A DNA stretch of 64,000 nucleotides, taken from the NCBI RefSeq assembly GCF_932526225.1, contig NC_064037.1, positions 990,001 to 1,054,000 of the forward strand, written 5' to 3'. The notes under the pieces were generated by a model. It did no database searches, was not told the DNA's origin, and was given only the letters and a program-made list of their open reading frames with translations. Both the position numbers and the translations under genes were made by a program. The stretch is from Nematostella vectensis (Eukaryota > Cnidaria > Anthozoa > Actiniaria > Edwardsiidae). Below, one piece after another: positions 33,901-46,200 of this stretch. How positions within the stretch are numbered: position 1 is the stretch's first letter; each line of letters begins with the position of its first letter.

Positions 33901-36900
33901 GCTCCTAAATGAAGCCAGAGAGTATCCTAGCAAGCACACTAGCAAACCTTTTCTCCGCTCCTAAATGAAGCCAGAGAGTATCCTAGTAAGCACACTAGCA
34001 AACCTTTTCTCCGCTCCTAAATGAAGCCAGAGAGTATCCTAGTAAGCACACTAGCAAACCTTTTCTCCGCTCCTAAATGAAGCCAGAGAGTATCCTAGTA
34101 AGCACACTAGCAAACCTTTTCTCCGCTCCTAAATGAAGCCAAAGAGTATCCTAGTAAGCACACTAGCAAACCTTTTCTCCGCTCCTAAATGAAGCCAAAG
34201 AGTATCCTAGTAAGCACACTAGCAAACCTTTTCTCCGCTCCTAAATGAAGCCAAAGAGTATCCTAGTAAGCACAATAGCAAACCTTTTCTCCGCTCCTAA
34301 ATGAAGCCAAAGAGTATCCTAGTAAGCACACTAGCAAACCTTTTCTCCGCTCCTAAATGAAGCCAGAGAGTATCCTAGCAAGCACACTAGCAAACCTTTT
34401 CTCCGCTCCTAAATGAAGCCAGAGAGTATCCTAGTAAGCACACTAGCAAACCTTTTCTCCGCTCCTAAATGAAGCCAGAGAGTATCCTAGTAAGCACACT
34501 AGCAAACCTTTTCTCCGCTCCTAAATGAAGCCAGAGAGTATCCTAGTAAGCACACTAGCAAACCTTTTCTCCGCTCCTAAATGAAGCCAAAGAGTATCCT
34601 AGTAAGCACACTAGCAAACCTTTTCTCCGCTCCTAAATGAAGCCAAAGAGTATCCTAGTAAGCACACTAGCAAACCTTTTCTCCGCTCCTAAATGAAGCC
34701 AAAGAGTATCCTAGTAAGCACACTAGCAAACCTTTTCTCCACTCCTAAATGAAGCCAAAGAGTATCCTAGTAAGCACACTAGCAAACCTTTTCTCCGCTC
34801 CTAAATAAAGCCAAAGAGTATCCTAGTAAGCACAATAGCAAACCTTTTCTCCGCTCCTAAATGAAGCCAAAGAGTATCCTAGTAAGCACACTAGCAAACC
34901 TTTTCTCCGCTCCTAAATGAAGCCAAAGAGTATCCTAGTAAGCACACTAGCAAACCTTTTCTCCGCTCCTAAATGAAGCCAAAGAGTATCCTAGTAAGCA
35001 CACTAGCAAACCTTTTCTCCGCTCCTAAATGAAGCCAAAGAGTATCCTAGTAAGCACACTAGCAAACCTTTTCTCCGCTCCTAAATGAAGCCAAAGAGTA
35101 TCCTAGTAAGCACACTAGCAAACCTTTTCTCCGCTCCTAAATGAAGCCAAAGAGTATCCTAGTAAGCACACTAGCAAACCTTTTCTCCACTCCTAAATGA
35201 AGCCAAAGAGTATCCTAGTAAGCACACTAGCAAACCTTTTCTCCGCTCCTAAATGAAGCCAAAGAGTATCCTAGTAAGCACAATAGCAAACCTTTTCTCC
35301 GCTCCTAAATGAAGCCAAAGAGTATCCTAGTAAGCACACTAGCAAACCTTTTCTCCGCTCCTAAATGAAGCCAGAGAGTATCCTAGCAAGCACACTAGCA
35401 AACCTTTTCTCCGCTCCTAAATGAAGCCAGAGAGTATCCTAGTAAGCACACTAGCAAACCTTTTCTCCGCTCCTAAATGAAGCCAGAGAGTATCCTAGTA
35501 AGCACACTAGCAAACCTTTTCTCCGCTCCTAAATGAAGCCAGAGAGTATCCTAGTAAGCACACTAGCAAACCTTTTCTCCGCTCCTAAATGAAGCCAAAG
35601 AGTATCCTAGTAAGCACACTAGCAAACCTTTTCTCCGCTCCTAAATGAAGCCAAAGAGTATCCTAGTAAGCACACTAGCAAACCTTTTCTCCGCTCCTAA
35701 ATGAAGCCAAAGAGTATCCTAGTAAGCACACTAGCAAACCTTTTCTCCACTCCTAAATGAAGCCAAAGAGTATCCTAGTAAGCACACTAGCAAACCTTTT
35801 CTCCGCTCCTAAATGAAGCCAAAGAGTATCCTAGTAAGCACACTAGCAAACCTTTTCTCCGCTCCTAAATGAAGCCAAAGAGTATCCTAGTAAGCACACT
35901 AGCAAACCTTTTCTCCGCTCCTAAATGAAGCCAAAGAGTATCCTAGTAAGCACACTAGCAAACCTTTTCTCCGCTCCTAAATGAAGCCAAAGAGTATCCT
36001 AGTAAGCACACTAGCAAACCTTTTCTCCACTCCTAAATGAAGCCAAAGAGTATCCTAGTAAGCACACTAGCAAACCTTTTCTCCGCTCCTAAATGAAGCC
36101 AAAGAGTATCCTAGTAAGCACAATAGCAAACCTTTTCTCCGCTCCTAAATGAAGCCAAAGAGTATCCTAGTAAGCACACTAGCAAACCTTTTCTCCGCTC
36201 CTAAATGAAGCCAGAGAGTATCCTAGCAAGCACACTAGCAAACCTTTTCTCCGCTCCTAAATGAAGCCAGAGAGTATCCTAGTAAGCACACTAGCAAACC
36301 TTTTCTCCGCTCCTAAATGAAGCCAGAGAGTATCCTAGTAAGCACACTAGCAAACCTTTTCTCCGCTCCTAAATGAAGCCAGAGAGTATCCTAGTAAGCA
36401 CACTAGCAAACCTTTTCTCCGCTCCTAAATGAAGCCAAAGAGTATCCTAGTAAGCACACTAGCAAACCTTTTCTCCGCTCCTAAATGAAGCCAAAGAGTA
36501 TCCTAGTAAGCACACTAGCAAACCTTTTCTCCGCTCCTAAATGAAGCCAAAGAGTATCCTAGTAAGCACACTAGCAAACCTTTTCTCCACTCCTAAATGA
36601 AGCCAAAGAGTATCCTAGTAAGCACACTAGCAAACCTTTTCTCCGCTCCTAAATAAAGCCAAAGAGTATCCTAGTAAGCACAATAGCAAACCTTTTCTCC
36701 GCTCCTAAATGAAGCCAAAGAGTATCCTAGTAAGCACACTAGCAAACCTTTTCTCCGCTCCTAAATGAAGCCAAAGAGTATCCTAGTAAGCACACTAGCA
36801 AACCTTTTCTCCGCTCCTAAATGAAGCCAAAGAGTATCCTAGTAAGCACACTAGCAAACCTTTTCTCCGCTCCTAAATGAAGCCAAAGAGTATCCTAGTA

Positions 36901-39900
36901 AGCACACTAGCAAACCTTTTCTCCGCTCCTAAATGAAGCCAAAGAGTATCCTAGTAAGCACACTAGCAAACCTTTTCTCCGCTCCTAAATGAAGCCAAAG
37001 AGTATCCTAGTAAGCACACTAGCAAACCTTTTCTCCACTCCTAAATGAAGCCAAAGAGTATCCTAGTAAGCACACTAGCAAACCTTTTCTCCGCTCCTAA
37101 ATGAAGCCAAAGAGTATCCTAGTAAGCACAATAGCAAACCTTTTCTCCGCTCCTAAATGAAGCCAAAGAGTATCCTAGTAAGCACACTAGCAAACCTTTT
37201 CTCCGCTCCTAAATGAAGCCAGAGAGTATCCTAGCAAGCACACTAGCAAACCTTTTCTCCGCTCCTAAATGAAGCCAGAGAGTATCCTAGTAAGCACACT
37301 AGCAAACCTTTTCTCCGCTCCTAAATGAAGCCAGAGAGTATCCTAGTAAGCACACTAGCAAACCTTTTCTCCGCTCCTAAATGAAGCCAGAGAGTATCCT
37401 AGTAAGCACACTAGCAAACCTTTTCTCCGCTCCTAAATGAAGCCAAAGAGTATCCTAGTAAGCACACTAGCAAACCTTTTCTCCGCTCCTAAATGAAGCC
37501 AAAGAGTATCCTAGTAAGCACACTAGCAAACCTTTTCTCCGCTCCTAAATGAAGCCAAAGAGTATCCTAGTAAGCACACTAGCAAACCTTTTCTCCACTC
37601 CTAAATGAAGCCAAAGAGTATCCTAGTAAGCACACTAGCAAACCTTTTCTCCGCTCCTAAATAAAGCCAAAGAGTATCCTAGTAAGCACAATAGCAAACC
37701 TTTTCTCCGCTCCTAAATGAAGCCAAAGAGTATCCTAGTAAGCACACTAGCAAACCTTTTCTCCGCTCCTAAATGAAGCCAGAGAGTATCCTAGCAAGCA
37801 CACTAGCAAACCTTTTCTCCGCTCCTAAATGAAGCCAGAGAGTATCCTAGTAAGCACACTAGCAAACCTTTTCTCCGCTCCTAAATGAAGCCAGAGAGTA
37901 TCCTAGTAAGCACACTAGCAAACCTTTTCTCCGCTCCTAAATGAAGCCAAAGAGTATCCTAGTAAGCACACTAGCAAACCTTTTCTCCGCTCCTAAATGA
38001 AGCCAAAGAGTATCCTAGTAAGCACACTAGCAAACCTTTTCTCCGCTCCTAAATGAAGCCAAAGAGTATCCTAGTAAGCACACTAGCAAACATTTTCTCC
38101 GCTCCTAAATGAAGCCAAAGAGTATCCTAGTAAGCACACTAGCAAACCTTTTCTCCGCTCCTAAATGAAGCCAAAGAGTATCCTAGTAAGCACACTAGCA
38201 AACCTTTTCTCCGCTCCTAAATGAAGCCAAAGAGTATCCTAGTAAGCACACTAGCAAACCTTTTCTCCGCTTCTAAATGAAGCCAAAGAGTATCCTAGTA
38301 AGCACACTAGCAAACCTTTTCTCCGCTCCTAAATGAAGCCAAAGAGTATCCTAGTAAGCACACTAGCAAACCTTTTCTCCGCTCCTAAATGAAGCCAAAG
38401 AGTATCCTAGTAAGCACACTAGCAAACCTTTTCTCCGCTCCTAAATGAAGCCAAAGAGTATCCTAGTAAGCACACTAGCAAACCTTTTCTCCGCTCCTAA
38501 ATGAAGCCAAAGAGTATCCTAGTAAGCACACTAGCAAACCTTTTCTCCGCTCCTAAATGAAGCCAAAGAGTATCCTAGTAAGCACACTAGCAAACCTTTT
38601 CTCCGCTCCTAAATGAAGCCAAAGAGTATCCTAGTAAGCACACTAGCAAACCTTTTCTCCGCTCCTAAATGAAGCCAAAGAGTATCCTTAAGCACAATAG
38701 CAAACCTTTTCTACGCTCCTAAATGAAGCCAAAGAGTATCCTAGTAAGCACACTAGCAAACCTTTTCTCCGCTCCTAAATGAAGCCAAAGAGTATCCTAG
38801 TAAGCACACTAGCAAACCTTTTCTCCGCTCCTAAATGAAGCCAAAGAGTATCCTAGTAAGCACACTAGCAAACCTTTTCTCCGCTTCTAAATGAAGCCAA
38901 AGAGTATCCTAGTAAGCACACTAGCAAACCTTTTCTCCGCTCCTAAATGAAGCCAAAGAGTATCCTAGTAAGCACACTAGCAAACCTTTTCTCCGCTCCT
39001 AAATGAAGCCAAAGAGTATCCTAGTAAGCACACTAGCAAACCTTTTCTCCGCTCCTAAATGAAGCCAAAGAGTATCCTAGTAAGCACACTAGCAAACCTT
39101 TTCTCCGCTCCTAAATGAAGCCAAAGAGTATCCTAGTAAGCACACTAGCAAACCTTTTCTCCGCTCCTAAATGAAGCCAAAGAGTATCCTAGTAAGCACA
39201 CTAGCAAACCTTTTCTCCGCTCCTAAATGAAGCCAAAGAGTATCCTAGTAAGCACACTAGCAAACCTTTTCTCCGCTCCTAAATGAAGCCAAAGAGTATC
39301 CTTAAGCACAATAGCAAACCTTTTCTACGCTCCTAAATGAAGCCAAAGAGTATCCTAGTAAGCACACTAGCAAACCTTTTCTCCGCTCCTAAATGAAGCC
39401 AAAGAGTATCCTAGTAAGCACACTAGCAAACCTTTTCTCCGCTCCTAAATGAAGCCAAAGAGTATCCTAGTAAGCACACTAGCAAACCTTTTCTCCGCTC
39501 CTAAATGAAGCCAAAGAGTATCCTAGTAAGCACACTAGCAAACCTTTTCTCCGCTCCTAAATGAAGCCAAAGAGTATCCTAGTAAGCACACTAGCAAACC
39601 TTTTCTCCGCTCCTAAATGAAGCCAAAGAGTATCCTAGTAAGCACACTAGCAAACCTTTTCTACGCTCCTAAATGAAGCCAAAGAGTATCCTTAAGCACA
39701 ATAGCAAACCTTTTCTCCGCTCCTAAATGAAGCCAAAGAGTATCCTAGTAAGCACACTAGCAAACCTTTTCTCCGCTCCTAAATGAAGCCAAAGAGTATC
39801 CTAGTAAGCACACTAGCAAACCTTTTCTCCGCTCCTAAATGAAGCCAAAGAGTATCCTAGTAAGCACACTAGCAAACCTTTTCCCCGCTTCTAAATGAAG

Positions 39901-42900
39901 CCAGAGAGTATCCTATTAAGCACACTAGCAAACCTTTTCTCCGCTCCTAAATGAAGCCAGAGAGTATCCTAGTAAGCACACTAGCAAACCTTTTCTCCGC
40001 TCCTAAATGAAGCCAAAGAGTATCCTAGTAAGCACACTAGCAAACCTTTTCTCCGCTCCTAAATGAAGCCAAAGAGTATCCTAGTAAGCACACTAGCAAA
40101 CCTTTTCTCCGCTCCTAAATGAAGCCAAAGAGTATCCTAGTAAGCACACTAGCAAACCTTTTCTCCGCTCCTAAATGAAGCCAAAGAGTATCCTAGTAAG
40201 CACAATAGCAAACCTTTTCTCCGCTCCTAAATAAAGTCAAAGAGTATCCTAGTAAGCACAATAGCAAACCTTTTCTCCGCTCCTAAATGAAGCCAAAGAG
40301 TATCCTAGTAAGCACACTAGCAAACCTTTTCTCCGCTTCTAAATGAAGCCAAAGAGTATCCTAGTAAGCACACTAGCAAACCTTTTCTCCGCTCCTAAAT
40401 GAAGCCAAAGAGTATCCTAGTAAGCACACTAGCAAACCTTTTCTCCGCTTCTAAATTAAGCCAAAAGTATCCTAGTAAGCACACTAGCAAACCTTTTCTC
40501 CGCTCCTAAATGAAGCCAAAGAGTATCCTAGTAAGCACACTAGCAAACCTTTTCTCCGCTCCTAAATGAAGCCAAAGAGTATCCTAGTAAGCACACTAGC
40601 AAACCTTTTCTCCGCTTCTAAATGAAGCCAAAGAGTATCCTAGTAAGCACACTAGCAAACCTTTTCTCCGCTTCTAAATTAAGCCAAAGAGTATCCTAGT
40701 AAGCACACTAGCAAACCTTTTCTCCGCTCCTAAATGAAGCCAAAGAGTATCCTAGTAAGCACACTAGCAAACCTTTTCTCCGCTTCTAAATTAAGCCAAA
40801 AGTATCCTAGTAAGCACACTAGCAAACCTTTTCTCCGCTCCTAAATGAAGCCAAAGAGTATCCTAGTAAGCACACTAGCAAACCTTTTCTCCGCTCCTAA
40901 ATGAAGCCAAAGAGTATCCTAGTAAGCACACTAGCAAACCTTTTCTCCGCTTCTAAATGAAGCCAAAGAGTATCCTAGTAAGCACACTAGCAAGCCTTTT
41001 CTCCGCTCCTAAATGAAGCCAGAGAGTATCCTAGTAAGCACACTAGCAAACCTTTTCTCCGCTCCTAAATGAAGCCAAAGAGTATCCTAGTAAGCACACT
41101 AGCAAACCTTTTCTCCGCTCCTAAATGAAGCCAAAGAGTATCCTAGTAAGCACACTAGCAAACCTTTTCTCCGCTCCTAAATGAAGCCAAAGAGTATCCT
41201 AGTAAGCACACTAGCAAACCTTTTCTCCGCTCCTAAATGAAGCCAAAGAGTATCCTAGTAAGCACACTAGCAAACCTTTTCTCCGCTCCTAAATGAAGCC
41301 AAAGAGTATCCTAGTAAGCACAATAGCAAACCTTTTCTCCGCTCCTAAATAAAGTCAAAGAGTATCCTAGTAAGCACAATAGCAAACCTTTTCTCCGCTC
41401 CTAAATGAAGCCAAAGATTATCCTAGTAAGCACACTAGCAAACCTTTTCTCCGCTCCTAAATGAAGCCAAAGAGTATCCTAGTAAGCACACTAGCAAACC
41501 TTTTCTCCGCTCCTAAATGAAGCCAAAGAGTATCCTAGTAAGCACACTAGCAAACCTTTTCTCCGCTTCTAAATGAAGCCAAAGAGTATCCTAGTAAGCA
41601 CACTAGCAAACCTTTTCTCCGCTCCTAAATGAAGCCAGAGAGTATCCTAGTAAGCACAATAGCAAACCTTTTCTCCGCTCCTAAATAAAGTCAAAGAGTA
41701 TCCTAGTAAGCACAATAGCAAACCTTTTCTCCGCTCCTAAATGAAGCCAAAGATTATCCTAGTAAGCACACTAGCAAACCTTTTCTCCGCTCCTAAATGA
41801 AGCCAAAGAGTATCCTAGTAAGCACACTAGCAAACCTTTTCTCCGCTCCTAAATGAAGCCAAAGAGTATCCTAGTAAGCACACTAGCAAACCTTTTCTCC
41901 GCTTCTAAATGAAGCCAAAGAGTATCCTAGTAAGCACACTAGCAAACCTTTTCTCCGCTCCTAAATGAAGCCAGAGAGTATCCTAGTAAGCACACTAGCA
42001 AACCTTTTCTCCGCTCCTAAATGAAGCCAAAGAGTATCCTAGTAAGCACACTAGCAAACCTTTTCTCCGCTCCTAAATGAAGCCAAAGAGTATCCTAGTA
42101 AGCACACTAGCAAACCTTTTCTCCGCTCCTAAATGAAGCCAAAGAGTATCCTAGTAAGCACACTAGCAAACCTTTTCTCCGCTCCTAAATGAAGCCAAAG
42201 AGTATCCTAGTAAGCACAATAGCAAACCTTTTCTCCGCTCCTAAATAAAGTCAAAGAGTATCCTAGTAAGCACAATAGCAAACCTTTTCTCCGCTCCTAG
42301 ATGAAGCCAAAGAGTATCCTAGTAAGCACACTAGCAAACCTTTTCTCCGCTCCTAAATGAAGCCAAAGAGTATCCTAGTAAGCACACTAGCAAACCTTTT
42401 CTCCGCTCCTAAATGAAGCCAAAGAGTATCCTAGTAAGCACACTAGCAAACCTTTTCTCCGCTTCTAAATGAAGCCAAAGAGTATCCTAGTAAGCACACT
42501 AGCAAACCTTTTCTCTTCTCCTAAATGAAGCCAGAGAGTATCCTAGTAAGCACACTAGCAAACCTTTTCTCCGCTCCTAAATGAAGCCAAAGAGTATCCT
42601 AGTAAGCACACTAGCAAACCTTTTCTCCGCTCCTAAATGAAGCCAAAGAGTATCCTAGTAAGCACACTAGCAAACCTTTTCTCCGCTCCTAAATGAAGCC
42701 AAAGAGTATCCTAGTAAGCACACTAGCAAACCTTTTCTCCGCTCCTAAATGAAGCCAAAGAGTATCCTAGTAAGCACACTAGCAAACCTTTTCTCCGCTC
42801 CTAAATGAAGCCAAAGAGTATCCTAGTAAGCACACTAGCAAACCTTTTATCCGCTTCTAAATGAAGCCAAAGAGTATCCTAGTAAGCACACTAGCAAACC

Positions 42901-42990
42901 TTTTCTCCGCTCCTAAATGAAGCCAAAGAGTATCCTAGTAAGCACTAGCAAACCTTTTCTCCGCCCCTAAATGAAGCCAAATAGTATCCT
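27985..42990. repeat. 56-bp satellite array, about 268 copies, with higher-order repeats
   Basis: Consensus parts: AGTAAGCACACTAGCAAACC, TTTTCTCCGCTCCTAAATGA, AGCCAAAGAGTATCCT, together 56 bp. Most copies are identical or differ at one or two diagnostic sites (CACAATAGC, CCAGAGAG, AGCAAGCAC, CTCCACTCC, AAATAAAG), and a few gain or lose 1-4 bp. Diagnostic variants recur at 1,008 bp (18 units), with truncated blocks of 8, 10 and 15 units. The unit contains stops and its length is not a multiple of 3, so no ORF survives. The array is unbroken by other sequence. It could be heterochromatic, centromeric or a large minisatellite; nothing here decides which. Confidence 0.98.
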
Positions 42991-43229
42991 AGTTTACACT
43001 TACCCAATTTGAACTTGAACTGAACTGTGCAATAATTAAAGCAAGAGTAAACAAGTGCAGAGCAATGTGTAACGCATTTTTTGGTGACGTTTTAGTGTAA
43101 TAAATGATTGTCTCACCTTATGACAAAATGCAATAAATCTTGATAAAAATGAGTACAGGTTTCATTTTATACCTTCAAAGGCTCGTTTTAGGTCCAAACA
43201 AGCCCCCCAATTTAGCAATACTATTTTAA
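42991..43229. other. spacer between the two satellites
   Basis: About 240 bp of ordinary AT-rich sequence, with no ORF or motif recognised. It separates two unrelated satellite families. Confidence 0.8.
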
Positions 43230-46200
43230 GCTTCACGCCATATTAGGCTGCCGCTTCCACTACCCTTCACCCCATATTAGGCGATCCCTTTCCCTTACCC
43301 TTCACGCCATATTAGTTGGTCCTTACCCTTCACGCCATATTAGTCGGTCCCTCCCCTTACCCTTCACGCCATATTAGGCCGTCCCTTCCACTACCCTTCA
43401 CGCCATATTAGTCGGTCCCTTCCCTTACCCTTCACGCCATATTAGGCAGTCCCTTCCCCTATTCTTCACGCCATATTAGTCGGTCCCTTCCCCTATCCTT
43501 CACGCCATATTAGTCGGTCCCTTCCTCTACCCTTCACGCAATGTTACGCGGTCCCTTCACCTATCCTTCACGCCATATTAGTCGGTCCCTTTCCCTACCC
43601 TTCACGCCTATTAGGCGGTCCATTTCCCTACCATTCACCCCATATTAAGCGGTCCCTTCCCTTACACTTCACGCCATATTACGCGGTCCCTCCCCTTACC
43701 CTTCACGCATTATTAGGCAGTCCCTCCACTTACCCTTCACGCCATATTAGGCGATCTCTTTCCCTACCCTTCACGCCATATCACGCAGTCCCTTCACCTA
43801 TCCTTCACGCCATATTAGGCGGTCCCTTCCCCTATCCTTCACGCCTATTAGGCGGTCCATTTCCCTACCCTTCACCCCATATTAAGCGGTCACTTCCCCT
43901 TCCCTTCACGCCATATTAGCCGGTCTCATTCCCTACCCTTCACGCCATATTACGCGGTCCCTTCCCCTACTCTTCACGCCATATTAGTCTGTCACTTCCC
44001 ATATACTTCACGCCATATTAATCGGTCCCTTCCCTTACCCTTCACGCCGTATTACGCGGTCACTTTCCCTTCCCTTCACGCCATATTACGCGGTCCCTTC
44101 CCTTATCCTTCACGCCATATTAGTTGGTCCCTTCCCCTATCCTTCACGCCATATTAGTCGGTCCTTTCCCCAACCCTTCACGTCATATTAGGCGATCCCT
44201 TCCCCTACCCTTCACGCCATATTAGGGGTCCCTACCCCTTCCCCTTCACGCCATATCAGTCGGTCCCTTTCCCTTACCCTTCACGCCATATTAGGCAGTC
44301 CCTCCCCTTACCCTTCACGACTTATTAGTCGGTCCTTTCCCCTACCCTTCACGCCATATTACGCGCCGGTCCCTTCCCCTATCCTTCACGCCATATTAGT
44401 TGGTCCCTTCCCCTATTCTTCACGCCATATTAGTTGGTCCCTTCCCCTATCCTTCACGCCATATTACGCGGTCCCTTCCCCTATCCTTCACGCCATATTA
44501 GGCGGTCCCTTCCACTACCCTTCACGCCATAGTAGTTGGTCCCTCCCCCTATCCTTCACGCCATATTAGGCGGTCCCTTCCCCTATTCTTTACGCCAAAT
44601 TATGCGGCCCCTTCCCATATCCTTCACGCCATGTTAGGCTGTCCCTTTCCCAAACCCTTCACGTAATATTAGGCGATCCCTTCCCCTACCCTTCACGCCT
44701 TATTAGTCTGTCCCTTTCCCTACCCTTCACGCCATATTAGGCTGTCCCTTTCCCAAATCCTTCACGTCATATTAGGCGATTCCTTTCCCTATCCTTCACC
44801 CCATATTAGTCGGTCCCTTTCCCTACCCTTCACGCCATATTAGGCCGTCCCTTCCACTACCCTTCACGCCATATTAGGCGGTCCCTTCCACTACCCTTCA
44901 CGCCATATTACGCGGTCCCTTCCCCTATCCTTCACGCCATATTAGGCGGTCCCTTCCACTACCCTTCACGCCATAGTAGTTGGTCCCTCCCCCTATCCTT
45001 CACGCCATATTAGGCGGTCCTTCCCCTATTCTTTACGCCAAATTATGCGGCCCCTTCCCATATCCTTCACGCCATATTAGGCTGTCCCTTTCCCAAACCC
45101 TTCACGTAATATTAGGCGATCCCTTCCCCTACCCTTCACGCCTTATTAGTCTGTCCCTTTCCCTACCCTTCACGCCATATTAGGCTGTCCCTTTCCCAAA
45201 CCCTTCACGTCATATTAGGCGATTCCTTTCCCTATCCTTCACCCCATATTAGTCGGTCCCTTTCCCTACCCTTCACGCCATATTAGGCCGTCCCTTCCAC
45301 TACCCTTCACGCCATATTAGGCGGTCCCTTCCACTACCCTTCACGCCATATTAGGCGATCCCTTCCCCTACCCTTCACGCCATATTAGGAGATCCCTTCC
45401 CCTACCCTTCACGCCATATTAGGCCGTCCCTTCCACTACCCTTCAGGCCATATTAGGCGATCCCTTCCCCTATTCTTTACGCCATATTACGCGGTCCCTT
45501 CCCCTATCCTTCACGCCATATTACGCGGTCTCTTCCCCTATCCTTCACGCCATATGAGGCGGTCCCTTCCCCTATCCTTTACGCCATATTAGGCGGTCCC
45601 TTCCCCTATCCTTGACGCCATATTACGCGGTCTCTTACCTTATCCTTCACGCCATATTACGCGGTCCCTTCCCCTACCCTTCACGCCTTATTAGTCTGTC
45701 CCTTTCCCTACCCTTCACGCCATACTAGGCCGTCTCCTTCCCAAACCCTTCACGCCATATTAGGCGATCCCTTCCCCTACCCTTCACGCCATATTAGTCG
45801 GTCCCTTCCCCTACCCTTCACGCCATATTAGCCGGCCCTTCCCCTACCCTTCACGCCATATTAGGCGATCCCTTCCCCTACCCTTCACGCCATATTAGGC
45901 GGTCCCTTCCACTACCCTTCACGCCTTATTAGGCGGTTCCTTCCACTACTCCTCACGCCATATTAGGCGGTCCCTTCCAATACCCTTCACGCCATATTAG
46001 GAGATCCCTTCCCCTACCCTTCACGCCATATTAGGCGATCCCTTCCCCAAACCCTTCACGTAATATTAGGCGATCCCTTCCCCTACCCTTCACGCCTTAT
46101 TAGTCTGTCCCTTTCCCTACCCTTCACGCCATATTAGGCTGTCCCTTTCCCAAAACCTTCACGTCATATTAGGCGATTCCTTTCCCTATCCTTCACCCCA

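Noticed and set aside
27985-42990. A CRISPR-like array because of regular short repeats
   Set aside because: The units are contiguous and nearly identical with no variable spacers, and the DNA is eukaryotic. It is a satellite.
44980-45183. A short proline-rich open frame
   Set aside because: It is an artefact of the 34-bp satellite, with no conservation between neighbouring units.
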